Part shown: positions 1-8,727 of the stretch, in pieces
Numbering within the stretch: the first letter of the stretch is position 1
How the letters are laid out: every line of letters starts with the position of its first letter
Assembly: GCA_024689285.1 (NCBI GenBank)
Contig: JAILDR010000143.1
Coordinates: forward strand, 1 to 44,782
Reading direction: 5' to 3'
DNA: 44,782 nt
Source: Bacteroidales bacterium
GTDB taxonomy: Bacteria; Bacteroidota; Bacteroidia; Bacteroidales; F082
The notes under the pieces: generated by a model
The model's input: only the letters and a program-made list of their open reading frames with translations
Database searches by the model: none
What the model was told of the DNA's origin: nothing
Position numbers and translations under genes: made by a program

Positions 1-1244
1 TTAATAGCAGCAATACCTGGGAGTTCCTTGCCTTCGATGGCTTCGAGCAAAGCGCCGCCGCCTGTGGAGACGTAGCTCACTTGGTCGGCCAAACCGAACT
101 TATTGATGCAGGCTACTGAGTCACCACCACCGATGAGGGAGAAGGCTCCGTCTTTGGTGGCAGCAGCAATAGCTTCAGCAATAGCCTTTGAACCCACAGC
201 AAAGGTGTCGAACTCAAATACGCCGCAGGGGCCATTCCAAAGAATGGTCTTTGAACCCTTAATCACATTGGCGAACAGCTCACGGGTCTTCGGGCCGATG
301 TCCATACCTTCCCAACCCTCGGGGATATTCATCGGGTCAACCACCTGGGTGTCGGCATCGTTGGCAAACTTATTGCCCACTACGCAGTCTTCGGCCAGAA
401 CCAGTTTGACACCCTTTTCTTTGGCTTTAGCAAGGATGTCGAGAGCAAGGTCAAGTTTGTCCTCTTCGCAAATGGAGTTGCCAATCTTGCCACCCAAGGC
501 GCGCTTGAAGGTATAGGTCATACCGCCGCAGAGGATGAGGTTATCCACCTTGGTGAGCAGATTCTCGATGATTTCAATCTTCGTGGAGACCTTTGAGCCA
601 CCCATGATAGCAGTGAAAGGATGTTGGATTTCGTTCATCACCTTGTTGACGGCAGCCACTTCCTTGCCCATCAGATAACCGAACATCTTGTGGTCGGCAT
701 CGAAGTAATCGGCAATCAAAGCGGTGGAAGCATGGGCACGGTGGGCGGTTCCGAAAGCGTCGTTGATATAATAATCACCATAGCCGGCCAGCGTCTTGGT
801 GAACTCCTTTTGCGAGGCTTTCACAGCCTTCTTGGCTTCATCATAACCCTCTTCACCTTTCTCGACGCCACGCGGTTTGCCTTCCTCCTCGGCATAGAAG
901 CGAAGGTTTTCGAGCACCAGCACCTCACCGGGTTTCAAAGCGGCCACTTGGTCGGCAGCCTTCATGCAGTCGGCAGCGAATTGCACAGGGCGACCCAGCA
1001 GTTCTTCCAGATGCTTGATGATGGGCTTGATGGAATACTTCGGGTCGGGGTTCTTCTTCGGGCGACCGAGGTGCGACATCAGCACCACCATACCTTTGTC
1101 GTCGAGTACCTTATTAATAGTCGGCAATGCGGCACGCATGCGGGTGTCGTCGGTGATGTTGAAGTTGTCGTCCAACGGGACATTGAAATCAACGCGGATA
1201 ACCACGCGCTTGTTTTCGAACTTGACTTGATCAATGTTTGTCAT
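1..1244 (-). CDS. pgk: Phosphoglycerate kinase, 3' end cut by window edge
   Basis: Glycolytic phosphoglycerate kinase, which transfers phosphate between 1,3-bisphosphoglycerate and ADP in the cytoplasm. The minus strand from an ATG at 1244 reads [21 protein letters not shown], the usual N-terminal phosphoglycerate-binding RVDFNVP segment. Downstream come CGGMTYTF (nucleotide domain), [10 protein letters not shown] and, near the left edge, GGGDSVA and STGGGALLE, all family landmarks. 414 codons are present and only the last few residues (after PGIAAI) and the stop lie outside the window, so the protein is near its usual length of about 415-420. It starts 66 bp downstream of the lipid kinase gene on the same strand and has no clear TAnnTTTG promoter of its own, so the two may share a transcript. 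Function is secure; the shared transcript is inference. Confidence 0.97.
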   Translation of the reverse strand, partial: MTNIDQVKFENKRVVIRVDFNVPLDDNFNITDDTRMRAALPTINKVLDDKGMVVLMSHLGRPKKNPDPKYSIKPIIKHLEELLGRPVQFAADCMKAADQVAALKPGEVLVLENLRFYAEEEGKPRGVEKGEEGYDEAKKAVKASQKEFTKTLAGYGDYYINDAFGTAHRAHASTALIADYFDADHKMFGYLMGKEVAAVNKVMNEIQHPFTAIMGGSKVSTKIEIIENLLTKVDNLILCGGMTYTFKRALGGKIGNSICEEDKLDLALDILAKAKEKGVKLVLAEDCVVGNKFANDADTQVVDPMNIPEGWEGMDIGPKTRELFANVIKGSKTILWNGPCGVFEFDTFAVGSKAIAEAIAAATKDGAFSLIGGGDSVACINKFGLADQVSYVSTGGGALLEAIEGKELPGIAAI

Positions 1245-1310
1245 AATGTTGTATGTTAATTGTTTAACTGTTTAATCGTTGTAAGGCTTTACTTTACGAA
1301 GGGTCATATT

Positions 1311-2273
1311 TCAGAATTTGTGTTTTTTCGGGACAACCATTTTAATGGATTTGGTAAGCATCTCAAAGTCGAACGGAGAGTTGTTGAGAGTTTCGCCTTC
1401 TGTTTCGACCTTCAAGGAATGAGGCGGAAAGGAAACAATCTTGACTTTTCGTCCACGGAAAGTTTTCACCTCGTCGATTTTCTTGATGAAAGAACCATCA
1501 TAGACATTTTTGACATTGGCAGCAAACTTGAGCATAGAAACTTTCTTGATGACGGTGATATCAAACAAACCATCGTTGGGAACAGCATTGGGCATCGTCA
1601 TCATGCCTCCTCCATTGTAGCGACAGTTACCGATGGAGAGATTCAAAATACCATCGTCAAAGACCAACTCGTCATCTACAGTGAGTTGAATATGCGTGAT
1701 TTTATATTTCAACATGCATTTGACCAGGCTGATTAAATAGCGAATCGTGCCACCTTTGCCTTGTTGTTTCATGGTGTTGGTCGACTGACAGACCATTTCA
1801 TCCAGGCCTGTTCCAGCAGCATTAAGAAAATACCGCGTTTGCGGATTGCCGTCATTGTAGTAGGTCAACTTGCCGACATCATGGGCAAAAACATGTTCTG
1901 CCTTGATGATTTTAACGACTTTGTCGTATTCCAAAGGAATGTCAAACGTGCGGCGCCAATCGTTGCCCGTCCCGATGGGAATCACAGCCATAGTAATTTC
2001 GTTGGTAGGCACCTGAGATTGACCGAAAATACCATTGATTATTTCGTTATTGGTACCATCACCACCTACCGAGATAAACTTGCGGAAACCTTTTTCCACA
2101 ACGGCATCTCTTACGATTTCTATGGCGTGACGAGGATATTCGGTGAGGGTATTGACGAACTCAACACCTTCTTTTATAAGGATTTGCTTAATCAACGGCC
2201 AGTCTTTTCCTGACTTTCCAATAGAGGCTTCCGGATTGACTACAACAAACCATTTGTTGTTTTCTTCCATCAT
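1311..2273 (-). CDS. Diacylglycerol kinase-family lipid kinase (YegS/DgkB-like)
   Basis: Member of the diacylglycerol/sphingosine-type lipid kinase family, which phosphorylates a membrane lipid such as diacylglycerol or undecaprenol-like substrates using ATP. The nucleotide-binding glycine loop SVGGDGTNNEI and the following IPIGTGNDWRR motif are intact. The N-terminal VVVNPEAS strand and the C-terminal half, with repeated beta strands and IGNCRYNGGGM, are typical of the family. The reading frame is open to 2315, but a promoter (TTG 2323-2321, TATCTTTG 2302-2295) lies inside that extension, so I place the start at 2273 (MMEENNKW; 2270 is equally possible), giving about 320 residues. It is divergent from the pigment operon and precedes pgk. 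The exact lipid substrate cannot be read from sequence. Confidence 0.9.
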   Translation of the reverse strand: MMEENNKWFVVVNPEASIGKSGKDWPLIKQILIKEGVEFVNTLTEYPRHAIEIVRDAVVEKGFRKFISVGGDGTNNEIINGIFGQSQVPTNEITMAVIPIGTGNDWRRTFDIPLEYDKVVKIIKAEHVFAHDVGKLTYYNDGNPQTRYFLNAAGTGLDEMVCQSTNTMKQQGKGGTIRYLISLVKCMLKYKITHIQLTVDDELVFDDGILNLSIGNCRYNGGGMMTMPNAVPNDGLFDITVIKKVSMLKFAANVKNVYDGSFIKKIDEVKTFRGRKVKIVSFPPHSLKVETEGETLNNSPFDFEMLTKSIKMVVPKKHKF

Positions 2274-2294
2274 ATATGTTGGTTTTTCGGGGGT

Positions 2295-2323
2295 CAAAGA
2301 TATGAAATAAAACAATCGGTCAA
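2295..2323 (-). promoter_or_regulatory. Bacteroidota-type promoter of the lipid kinase gene
   Basis: On the minus strand a TTG at 2323-2321 and a TATCTTTG box at 2302-2295 are separated by 18 bp, matching the TTTG / TAnnTTTG promoter of the Bacteroidota primary sigma factor. Predicted transcription start is near 2288, about 15 nt before the ATG at 2273. It decides the start choice for the kinase gene. Confidence 0.6.
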
Positions 2324-2351
2324 GCCAAAAGTACTTTTCTTTGGAAAAAGA

Positions 2352-2383
2352 TTGCCTTCACATAGTTTTTTTTTCTAATTTTG
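2352..2383 (+). promoter_or_regulatory. Promoter of the aryl-polyene operon
   Basis: A TTG at 2352-2354 is followed after 21 bp by TAATTTTG at 2376-2383, the standard Bacteroidota -33/-7 arrangement. It sits 34 bp upstream of the ATG at 2417 and is divergent from the lipid kinase promoter, with only 28 bp between the two -33 elements. No operator palindrome is obvious between them. No equally good promoter was seen inside the operon up to 24137. Confidence 0.65.
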
Positions 2384-2416
2384 CGCCCTATTTATAATTT
2401 ATGGAATAGTATCGCT

Positions 2417-3955
2417 ATGATTATACTGAATGATAGAATCACGCTTGAAGAAGTAGAAAAAGTTCTTTATTCAGGTGAGAACATACAGGTTTCTTCAGCT
2501 TGGATGGAACGTGTGGAGGCTTGCTACCGTTTCTTGGAGAAATTTGCTGCCGAGAAGGTCATCTATGGCATCAACACGGGTTTCGGTCCTATGGCACAAT
2601 GGCGTGTTGACGACAGATATCTGACAGATTTACAATACAATATCATCCGCAGCCACTCAACGGGTGCCGGTGAGCCTTTGGACGACATCTACGTGAAATC
2701 AGCCATGATTGCCCGCTTGGGTACGGTACTGCAGTGCCGTTCGGGCGTGCATACGGATGTGGCCAACTTGTTGGTAGCCTTCATCAACAACGAGATATTT
2801 CCCTTCATTCCCATGCACGGTAGCGTAGGTGCCAGCGGCGATTTGGTTCAGCTGGCCCATATCGCTCTTTGCTTGATAGGCGAAGGCGAAGTGCATTACA
2901 AGGGTGAATGGCGTCCTTCAGGTGAGGTGATGAAACAGCTGGGGCTGACTCCGCTGAAGATGCACATCCGCGAGGGGCTCTCCATCACCAATGGTACCTC
3001 GGTGATGACAGGTATCAGTGTCATCAACCAATTCCATGCTGAGACCCTGCTCGACTGGGCGACTTTAGCAGCCGTCTGGATGAATGAGATTGCGGCTTCT
3101 TTCGACGATTATATGTCGGAAGGCGAGAACAACTGCCGCCGTCATGAAGGCCAACAGGTGATGGCACGACGCATGCGAGAACTCTCTGAAGGATCGCAAT
3201 GCCTCAAAAAACGCGCCCACGAACTTTACGATTATGGACACTCCGACGTGAAGGTGTTTGAGCACAAAGTGCAGGCCTATTATTCGCTGCGCTGCACGCC
3301 GCAAATCCTCGGTCCCATTTACGACACGTTGAAATACACCCGCCAGATCCTTGAAGACGAGCTCAATTCGGCTTGCGACAATCCTATTATTGACCCTGAG
3401 ACGGAGTATGTCTATCATGGTGGCAACTTCCACGGCGATTACATCTCACTTGAGGAAGACAAGGTGAAAATCGCTCTCGTGCGCCTTTGCATGACGGCAG
3501 AGCGTCAATTGAACTACCTCTTCCACGACCGCATCAATGGCATCCTGCCACCTTTCCTCAACCTTGGAACGCTGGGTTTGAACTACGGTATGCAGGCCTG
3601 CCAGTTTACGGCCACCTCGACCACCGCTGAATGCCAGACTTTGGCTATGCCCAACTATGTGCACAGTATCCCGAACAACAACGACAACCAAGACATCGTC
3701 AGCATGGGCACCAACACTGCCTTGATTTGCAAGCAAGTAGTGGAAAACTGCTTCCAGGTGATGGCCATCCAATATATCGCATTGGCACAAGCCACCGACT
3801 GCCTCAAGATTGCCGACAAGTTGAGTCCCACTTCGCGTAAAGTGTACGATGAAGTCCGTGAAATGGTGCCGCTCTTCATCGAAGACACACCTTTCTACAA
3901 AGACATCGTTGCTGTTGAAAACTATCTGAAAAGCAACCCATTGAAACTGAAATGA
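2417..3955 (+). CDS. Tyrosine/aromatic amino acid ammonia-lyase (MIO enzyme)
   Basis: Converts an aromatic amino acid, most likely tyrosine, to the 4-coumarate-type aryl starter by non-oxidative deamination. The A139-S140-G141 triad that cyclises to the MIO cofactor lies in GASGDLVQLAH. The catalytic tyrosine (Y50) is in YGINTGFGPMAQ, and the lid, GGNFHGDYI and SIPNNNDNQDIVSMG segments are intact. As I recall it, the protein resembles the flavobacterial tyrosine ammonia-lyase from flexirubin loci more than catabolic histidine ammonia-lyase: it shares TGFGPMAQ and the RSHS selectivity-loop signature (H80-S81). The frame is open from a TTG at 2381, but that TTG lies inside the TAATTTTG promoter box, so the ATG at 2417 is used (512 residues). 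It is first in the operon and overlaps the ketoreductase by ATGA. Tyrosine versus phenylalanine or histidine is not proven by sequence. Confidence 0.9.
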   Translation: MIILNDRITLEEVEKVLYSGENIQVSSAWMERVEACYRFLEKFAAEKVIYGINTGFGPMAQWRVDDRYLTDLQYNIIRSHSTGAGEPLDDIYVKSAMIARLGTVLQCRSGVHTDVANLLVAFINNEIFPFIPMHGSVGASGDLVQLAHIALCLIGEGEVHYKGEWRPSGEVMKQLGLTPLKMHIREGLSITNGTSVMTGISVINQFHAETLLDWATLAAVWMNEIAASFDDYMSEGENNCRRHEGQQVMARRMRELSEGSQCLKKRAHELYDYGHSDVKVFEHKVQAYYSLRCTPQILGPIYDTLKYTRQILEDELNSACDNPIIDPETEYVYHGGNFHGDYISLEEDKVKIALVRLCMTAERQLNYLFHDRINGILPPFLNLGTLGLNYGMQACQFTATSTTAECQTLAMPNYVHSIPNNNDNQDIVSMGTNTALICKQVVENCFQVMAIQYIALAQATDCLKIADKLSPTSRKVYDEVREMVPLFIEDTPFYKDIVAVENYLKSNPLKLK

Positions 3956-4683
3956 TGAAATATGCACTCATCACCGGTGCCTCACGCGGCTTGGGTAAAG
4001 CCATCGCCATTCGTCTGGCCAAAGACGGCTTTGCCGTCGTCATCAACTACCAGTCGAACAAAGAGGCCGCTGAAGACACTTTGAAACAAGTACAGGAAGC
4101 AGGTGGCGTAGGCGAGTTGTTGCCTTTCGACGTCTCCGACCCGCAGGCCATCGAAAACGCTCTTGAATCATGGAAAAACAGCCACCCTGACGAGTACATC
4201 TCCGTTTTGGTCAACAATGCGGGTATCCGTCAAGACAACCTTATCATCTTTATGCAGGATGAGCAGTGGAACCGGGTACTTGACACCACTTTGAACGGTT
4301 TCTTCTACATCACACGTCGACTGCTGAAAGACATGCTGACCCACCGCAGTGGCCGTATCATCAACATGGCTTCGCTTTCTGGACTGAAGGGTATGCCCGG
4401 TCAGGCTAATTATTCTGCTGCAAAAGCCGCCCTAATCGGTGCCACCAAAGCATTGGCCCAAGAAGTGGCTGCCCGCAAGGTGACCGTCAATGCAATAGCT
4501 CCTGGTTTTATCTCCACCGATATGACCAAGGAACTCAACGAGGCTGAATTGAAGAAACTCGTCCCGTTGGGCCGGTTTGGCAAACCTGAGGAAGTGGCCG
4601 CCCTGACGGCTTTCCTTGCTTCTGACGAAGCAGGTTACATCACGGGACAAGTCATTTCTATCAACGGAGGTTTATACACTTAA
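3952..4683 (+). CDS. 3-oxoacyl-ACP reductase (FabG-like SDR)
   Basis: Short-chain dehydrogenase/reductase predicted to reduce the beta-keto group of the growing acyl-ACP with NADPH. The Rossmann nucleotide loop TGASRGLG is at the N-terminus, NNAGI follows near residue 90, and the catalytic Ser141, Tyr154 and Lys158 lie in NMASLSG and YSAAKAAL. The C-terminal GQVISINGGLYT is typical of FabG. Length (243 residues) is normal. The start codon overlaps the ammonia-lyase stop as ATGA; an in-frame ATG three bases later would also work. Its position between the starter enzyme and a ketosynthase fits the ketoreductase of an APE pathway rather than housekeeping fatty acid synthesis. Confidence 0.9.
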   Translation: MMKYALITGASRGLGKAIAIRLAKDGFAVVINYQSNKEAAEDTLKQVQEAGGVGELLPFDVSDPQAIENALESWKNSHPDEYISVLVNNAGIRQDNLIIFMQDEQWNRVLDTTLNGFFYITRRLLKDMLTHRSGRIINMASLSGLKGMPGQANYSAAKAALIGATKALAQEVAARKVTVNAIAPGFISTDMTKELNEAELKKLVPLGRFGKPEEVAALTAFLASDEAGYITGQVISINGGLYT

Positions 4684-4695
4684 AATCAAAGTATT

Positions 4696-5925
4696 ATGAC
4701 AAGAAGGGTCGTTATCACAGGAATGGGCATCTGGTCTTGTCTTGGAAAGAACACTGAAGACGTAGCTGTCGCTTTGCGTGAAGGTCGTTCGGGTATTGGC
4801 ATTGACCCCTTGCGTGTGGAGTTCGGTTACCGTTCACCATTGACAGGTATTGTGGAAAGACCTCAATTGAAAGGCGTGCTCGACCGCAAATTGCGGATGT
4901 ATTTGGCCGAACAAGGCGAGTTTGCCTATATGGCCACTTTAGAGGCTTTCAAACAAGCAGGTGTTGACGATGCTTATCTGCTTAATAACGAAGTCGGTGT
5001 GCTTTTCGGTAACGACTCATCAGCCAAAGCGGTCATCGATTCCAATGAAATAGCCACAGCCAAAAAAGATACCACACTAATAGGTTCGGCCGCTATCTTT
5101 CAGTCGATGAACAGCACAGTGACGATGAACCTATCCACCATTTTTCATCTGAAAGGCATCAACATGACCATCAGTGCAGCTTGTGCCAGTGGTTCGCATT
5201 CCATAGGTTTGGGCGCCCTGCTCATCCGTGATGGATTGCAGGACATGGTGCTTTGTGGTGGTGCCCAAGAAACCAACTACCTCTCAATGGGCAGCTTTGA
5301 TGGAATCAGTGCTTTCTCAACCCGCATTGATGAACCTACCAAAGCTTCCCGTCCTTTCGACCGCGACCGCGACGGACTGGTACCCAGTGGCGGTGCTGCG
5401 GCATTGGTGCTTGAGGAATACGACCATGCTGTGGCCCGTGGTGCGACCATCCTTGCCGAGGTTTGTGGTTATGGCTTCTCTTCCAACGGCGAGAGCCATA
5501 TCTCTCAACCCAGCGAAGACGGTTGCTATCGTGCCATCATGCGTGCCATTAAAGACGCCCGATTGGACATTGCCGACATCGATTATGTGAATGCACATGC
5601 CACATCAACGCCACAAGGTGACTCGATTGAAGCTATGGCTTTGACAAGACTCTTCGGTGCATTGCAAACCCCCATCTCATCCACTAAGTCGATGACAGGC
5701 CATGAATGTTGGATGGCGGGTGCCAGCGAGATTATCTACAGTATCTTGATGATGCAAGGTGGCTTCATCGCCCCCAATATCAACCTGGAGCATCCTGACG
5801 AGTTCGCCAAAGGTCTTAATATCATCAGCAAGACCACAGAAAAACAACTGAATACCATACTTTCCAATTCTTTTGGTTTTGGAGGTACCAATTCCGCTTT
5901 GATTATCAGAAAAATCAATCATTGA
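4696..5925 (+). CDS. Beta-ketoacyl-ACP synthase (KAS I/II type)
   Basis: Condensing enzyme that extends acyl-ACP with malonyl-ACP. The complete Cys-His-His triad is visible: C163 in AACASGSH, H301 in NAHATSTPQGD and H336 in MTGHECWMAG, and the protein ends with the usual SFGFGGTNSALII. At 409 residues it is a full-length KAS I/II homologue. It is the first of three active-type ketosynthases in this operon, so it may do starter-specific or early elongation, like the stand-alone KS found beside KS/CLF pairs in APE loci. That division of labour is inference. It starts 12 bp after the ketoreductase stop. Confidence 0.92.
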   Translation: MTRRVVITGMGIWSCLGKNTEDVAVALREGRSGIGIDPLRVEFGYRSPLTGIVERPQLKGVLDRKLRMYLAEQGEFAYMATLEAFKQAGVDDAYLLNNEVGVLFGNDSSAKAVIDSNEIATAKKDTTLIGSAAIFQSMNSTVTMNLSTIFHLKGINMTISAACASGSHSIGLGALLIRDGLQDMVLCGGAQETNYLSMGSFDGISAFSTRIDEPTKASRPFDRDRDGLVPSGGAAALVLEEYDHAVARGATILAEVCGYGFSSNGESHISQPSEDGCYRAIMRAIKDARLDIADIDYVNAHATSTPQGDSIEAMALTRLFGALQTPISSTKSMTGHECWMAGASEIIYSILMMQGGFIAPNINLEHPDEFAKGLNIISKTTEKQLNTILSNSFGFGGTNSALIIRKINH

Positions 5926-5953
5926 AATAAATAATCTATAAAAAACTAACACC

Positions 5954-6463
5954 ATGAAAAAAGCTATTACAATCATCGCTTTACTGGTCATTAGCACTTT
6001 GACTTTTGCTGGTAAACCCCTTAAGGTTAAGTCGGGCGATATCAATTTCCTTAAAGAAGCGGCTGTTGCCAAAATAGAAATGGATTATTCCAATACAACT
6101 TGGGAGAAGAAAAAGTCATATAAAGAATTCTGTGCCGAAGAATATGACGGCAGAGTCGAACAATCAGGAAATGCTTTCATCGATGGATTCAATACCACGA
6201 GCAAAGCACTACAATTGACGAACTCGGATGAGGAAGCTCAGTATACACTTGTCGTGCATGTTGCCGATCTTGAGCGCAAATTTCAGGATATTGCTTATTT
6301 CTATATCAGAGTCTGCGGTACCATTACCGTTGTGGATAATCAAACCGGTGAAGAAGTATGCGAGATAGAAATCGATAAACTGTCGGGAAGCGCATCTTTT
6401 GTTCCTAACGATAGATTGGCTAGCTGCTTCAAAACCTTAGGTGTTAAGCTTGCAAAACTATAA
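5954..6463 (+). CDS. Small secreted protein of unknown function
   Basis: No family recognised. The protein (169 residues) has a clear N-terminal signal peptide (MKK, then a hydrophobic stretch ending TLTFAG), so it should be periplasmic or exported. There is no lipobox cysteine. The mature part is a mixed alpha/beta sequence with a segment QYTLVVHVADLERKF and a following strand-rich portion ending DRLASCFKTLG. Lysine-rich elements and two cysteines in the last third are visible. It lies in the operon 28 bp after a ketosynthase and 2 bp before the methyltransferase, so it is probably co-expressed with the pigment pathway. It might be an envelope helper for pigment assembly, but nothing in the sequence demonstrates this. 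Confidence 0.75.
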   Translation: MKKAITIIALLVISTLTFAGKPLKVKSGDINFLKEAAVAKIEMDYSNTTWEKKKSYKEFCAEEYDGRVEQSGNAFIDGFNTTSKALQLTNSDEEAQYTLVVHVADLERKFQDIAYFYIRVCGTITVVDNQTGEEVCEIEIDKLSGSASFVPNDRLASCFKTLGVKLAKL

Positions 6464-6465
6464 TT

Positions 6466-7563
6466 ATGAAATTGTTCCCCGCCCTTGAAAAAACCTATAC
6501 GAAAGAGCAAAAAAAGACTGGCGAAGCACAGGAGAAGGCCTATTTCATCGCCTTTGGCCCCATTGTCTTTCAGGTAGGCCGACTGATGATTAAATTTGGC
6601 ATCCTTGATATGCTGCGCGACAGCGAGGAAGGGATGACCCAAGCCGAAATCGTTGAAAAGACCGGTCTGACGCCATACGCAGTCAAAGTGCTGATGGAAG
6701 GCTCGTTGTGTATCGGCCTTGTTTTAGTTGATACGACGACTGACCGTTTCACATTATCGAAGACAGGCTGGTTCTTGTTGACCGACCCGTCTATTCGCGT
6801 GAATGTCGACTTCAACCACGATGTCAACTATGAAGGCTGGTTCCTATTGGAAGAGGCTTTGAAGAAAGGCTATCCGGCAGGTCTGAAACATTTCGGTGAC
6901 TGGCCCACCATTTACGAAGGCCTATCAAGTTTGCCGGAACAAGTGCAAAAAAGTTGGTTCGGTTTCGATCACTTCTATTCCGACCATTCCTTCGACCAAG
7001 CCCTGCAAATCGTGTTCGGCAACAAACCGAAAACCTTGCTCGATGTAGGAGGCAACACAGGTCGCTGGGCCTTACGCTGTGTCGATTTCGATAATGATGT
7101 GAATGTCACCATTATGGACCTGCCCCAACAGTTGGAGCTGATGCGTAGTTTTGTCAAAGAGAAGAAAGGCTTCGAGCGCATCGACGGCTATGGTATCAAC
7201 CTTTTGGACAACAATCAGCAGTTCCCCACCAACCAACATTACGACATCATTTGGATGAGCCAGTTCCTCGACTGTTTTGGTGAGGATGAGATTCTGAGTA
7301 TCGTATCGCGTGCAGCCAAAATCATGGATAAGAACAGCCGACTTTGTATCATGGAGACCTTCTGGGATCGTCAGAAATACACAGCTTCGGCCTTCGCTTT
7401 GACTATGACCAGTTTGTATTTCACCGCATTGGCCAACGGTAACAGCAAGATGTACCATAGCGACGATATGGCCCGATTGGTAAAAGAAGCTGGATTGGAA
7501 GTGGAAACAATCCACGACGGCCTTGGTCACGGACACAGCATCATGGTATGTAGAATTAAATAA
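6466..7563 (+). CDS. SAM-dependent methyltransferase with N-terminal winged-helix domain
   Basis: Class I methyltransferase of the O-methyltransferase type. Residues about 30-110 form a winged-helix dimerisation-like domain (MTQAEIVEKTGLTPYAVKVL). The Rossmann SAM-binding motif LLDVGGNTGRWAL begins near residue 190, followed by TIMDLPQQLELM, which carries the acidic ribose-binding residue. In the small-molecule methyltransferases of this architecture the acceptor is commonly a phenolic hydroxyl or a ring carbon. In an aryl-polyene cluster the aryl head group made by the ammonia-lyase is the natural candidate acceptor. O- versus C-methylation cannot be decided here. Its stop overlaps the start of the ACP gene (TAATG), so the two are translationally linked. 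Confidence 0.85.
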   Translation: MKLFPALEKTYTKEQKKTGEAQEKAYFIAFGPIVFQVGRLMIKFGILDMLRDSEEGMTQAEIVEKTGLTPYAVKVLMEGSLCIGLVLVDTTTDRFTLSKTGWFLLTDPSIRVNVDFNHDVNYEGWFLLEEALKKGYPAGLKHFGDWPTIYEGLSSLPEQVQKSWFGFDHFYSDHSFDQALQIVFGNKPKTLLDVGGNTGRWALRCVDFDNDVNVTIMDLPQQLELMRSFVKEKKGFERIDGYGINLLDNNQQFPTNQHYDIIWMSQFLDCFGEDEILSIVSRAAKIMDKNSRLCIMETFWDRQKYTASAFALTMTSLYFTALANGNSKMYHSDDMARLVKEAGLEVETIHDGLGHGHSIMVCRIK

Positions 7564-7817
7564 TGAGAAAATATATGAACAGACAAGAAATAGAATCCAA
7601 AGTCAAGGAATTTCTCATAGAAGACCTTGAGATAGATGAAGAAAAAATTAAGCCTGATGCCCGACTGATGGAAGACATTGGTATCGACAGTCTTGATTTT
7701 GTCGATATCGTGGTTATTGTCGAGAAGAAATTCGGCTTCAAGATTAAGACAGAAGATATGGCGAATGTAAAAACCTTCAGCCAATTCTGCGACTATATAG
7801 AGACCAAAACCACCTGA
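7563..7817 (+). CDS. Acyl carrier protein (first of two)
   Basis: Type II acyl carrier protein of 84 residues. The phosphopantetheine attachment serine is S43 in the motif GIDSLDFVDI. The protein is acidic and has the helix II segment typical of ACPs (IVVIVEKKFGFKI). The start at 7563 overlaps the methyltransferase stop; an internal ATG at 7575 gives a four-residue shorter protein and is also plausible. It would carry the aryl starter or the growing polyene between the KS, KR and DH enzymes. Having two ACPs in one operon is usual for APE loci. Confidence 0.93.
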   Translation: MRKYMNRQEIESKVKEFLIEDLEIDEEKIKPDARLMEDIGIDSLDFVDIVVIVEKKFGFKIKTEDMANVKTFSQFCDYIETKTT

Positions 7818-7824
7818 GCCCCAG

Positions 7825-8727
7825 ATGACGGAGACCCTGCAACATAACGACTGGTCGGGAAAGACGGATGGGCTACCTTGGATGCAACGCTCTCTCATCG
7901 CCATGTTTAGAGTGTTGCCCTTGTGGCTGCTCTATGGTGTGATGGCTATGGTGGTGCCTTTTTACATGGTTTTTGGAAAAGGCTTCAAACCCATCTACTG
8001 TTTTTTCCGTGAAGGCTTTTGTTATGGAAGCTGGAAGTCTTTTTGGATGGTTTATGCCAACCATTTCCGTTTTGGACAGGTAATCCTGGATCGTTTTGCA
8101 GCATACGCTGGAAAGCAATTCGTATATAATGTTGATGGACAGCCTGTGACTGACGAGCTTGAACTGCGTCCTGAAGGATTTGTCCAGTTGAGTTGTCATG
8201 TGGGCAACTATGAGATGTCGGGGTATACGGTCACGTCTAAACACAAGAAATTCCATATTTTAGCTTATGCCGGAGAAACTGAGACTGTTATGGCTAACCG
8301 CGAGCGCGTTTTTGCTCAGCATAATGTTGACATGATTCTTGTGAAGGAAGACCTCTCTCATCTGTTTGCTTTGAACATGGCACTTGACAATGGAGATATC
8401 GTCAGCATGATGGCTGACCGCGTTTTTGGTTCACAAAAGACCGTCGAGTGCCAGTTTCTATCCAAAAAGGCCCAATTCCCTATAGGTCCTTTCTCCATCG
8501 CTGTCGGCAAAAACGTACCCGTACTCGCCGTGTTTGTGATGAAGGAAAGCTTGAGAAAATACCATATCACCATTCGCAGGTTGACATGCAATCCAACAGC
8601 CAGTAAACGAGACCAAATTACGCAAATGGCACAACAATTTGTAGCGATGCTCGAAGAAACCATCAAAAAGTATCCTACACAATGGTTCAACTATTTTGAT
8701 TTTTGGAAGAATGAATATACAAATTGA
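7825..8727 (+). CDS. LpxL/HtrB-like lysophospholipid or lipid A acyltransferase
   Basis: Membrane-associated acyltransferase of the LpxL/HtrB family. A hydrophobic segment lies at residues about 28-52. The HX4E active-site pair (H125, E130) is in SCHVGNYEMSG, and the motif ADRVFGSQ near residue 196 matches the second family block. It is about 300 residues, normal for the family. Family members transfer acyl chains from ACP to a lipid. In APE loci homologous acyltransferases are thought to attach the polyene to a membrane lipid, which suits its position right after an ACP gene. The acceptor lipid is unknown. Its last 17 bases overlap the next gene. Confidence 0.85.
   Translation: MTETLQHNDWSGKTDGLPWMQRSLIAMFRVLPLWLLYGVMAMVVPFYMVFGKGFKPIYCFFREGFCYGSWKSFWMVYANHFRFGQVILDRFAAYAGKQFVYNVDGQPVTDELELRPEGFVQLSCHVGNYEMSGYTVTSKHKKFHILAYAGETETVMANRERVFAQHNVDMILVKEDLSHLFALNMALDNGDIVSMMADRVFGSQKTVECQFLSKKAQFPIGPFSIAVGKNVPVLAVFVMKESLRKYHITIRRLTCNPTASKRDQITQMAQQFVAMLEETIKKYPTQWFNYFDFWKNEYTN

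Noticed and set aside
621..1259. 212-codon plus-strand frame over pgk
   Set aside because: Antisense shadow of pgk, whose protein landmarks on the minus strand are unmistakable.
2274..2315. Upstream extension of the lipid kinase from 2315
   Set aside because: It overlaps the predicted promoter (2295-2323), and the extra residues do not resemble the family N-terminus.
2381..2416. Upstream extension of the ammonia-lyase from a TTG codon
   Set aside because: The TTG is part of the TAATTTTG promoter box, and the ATG at 2417 matches the family's N-terminus.
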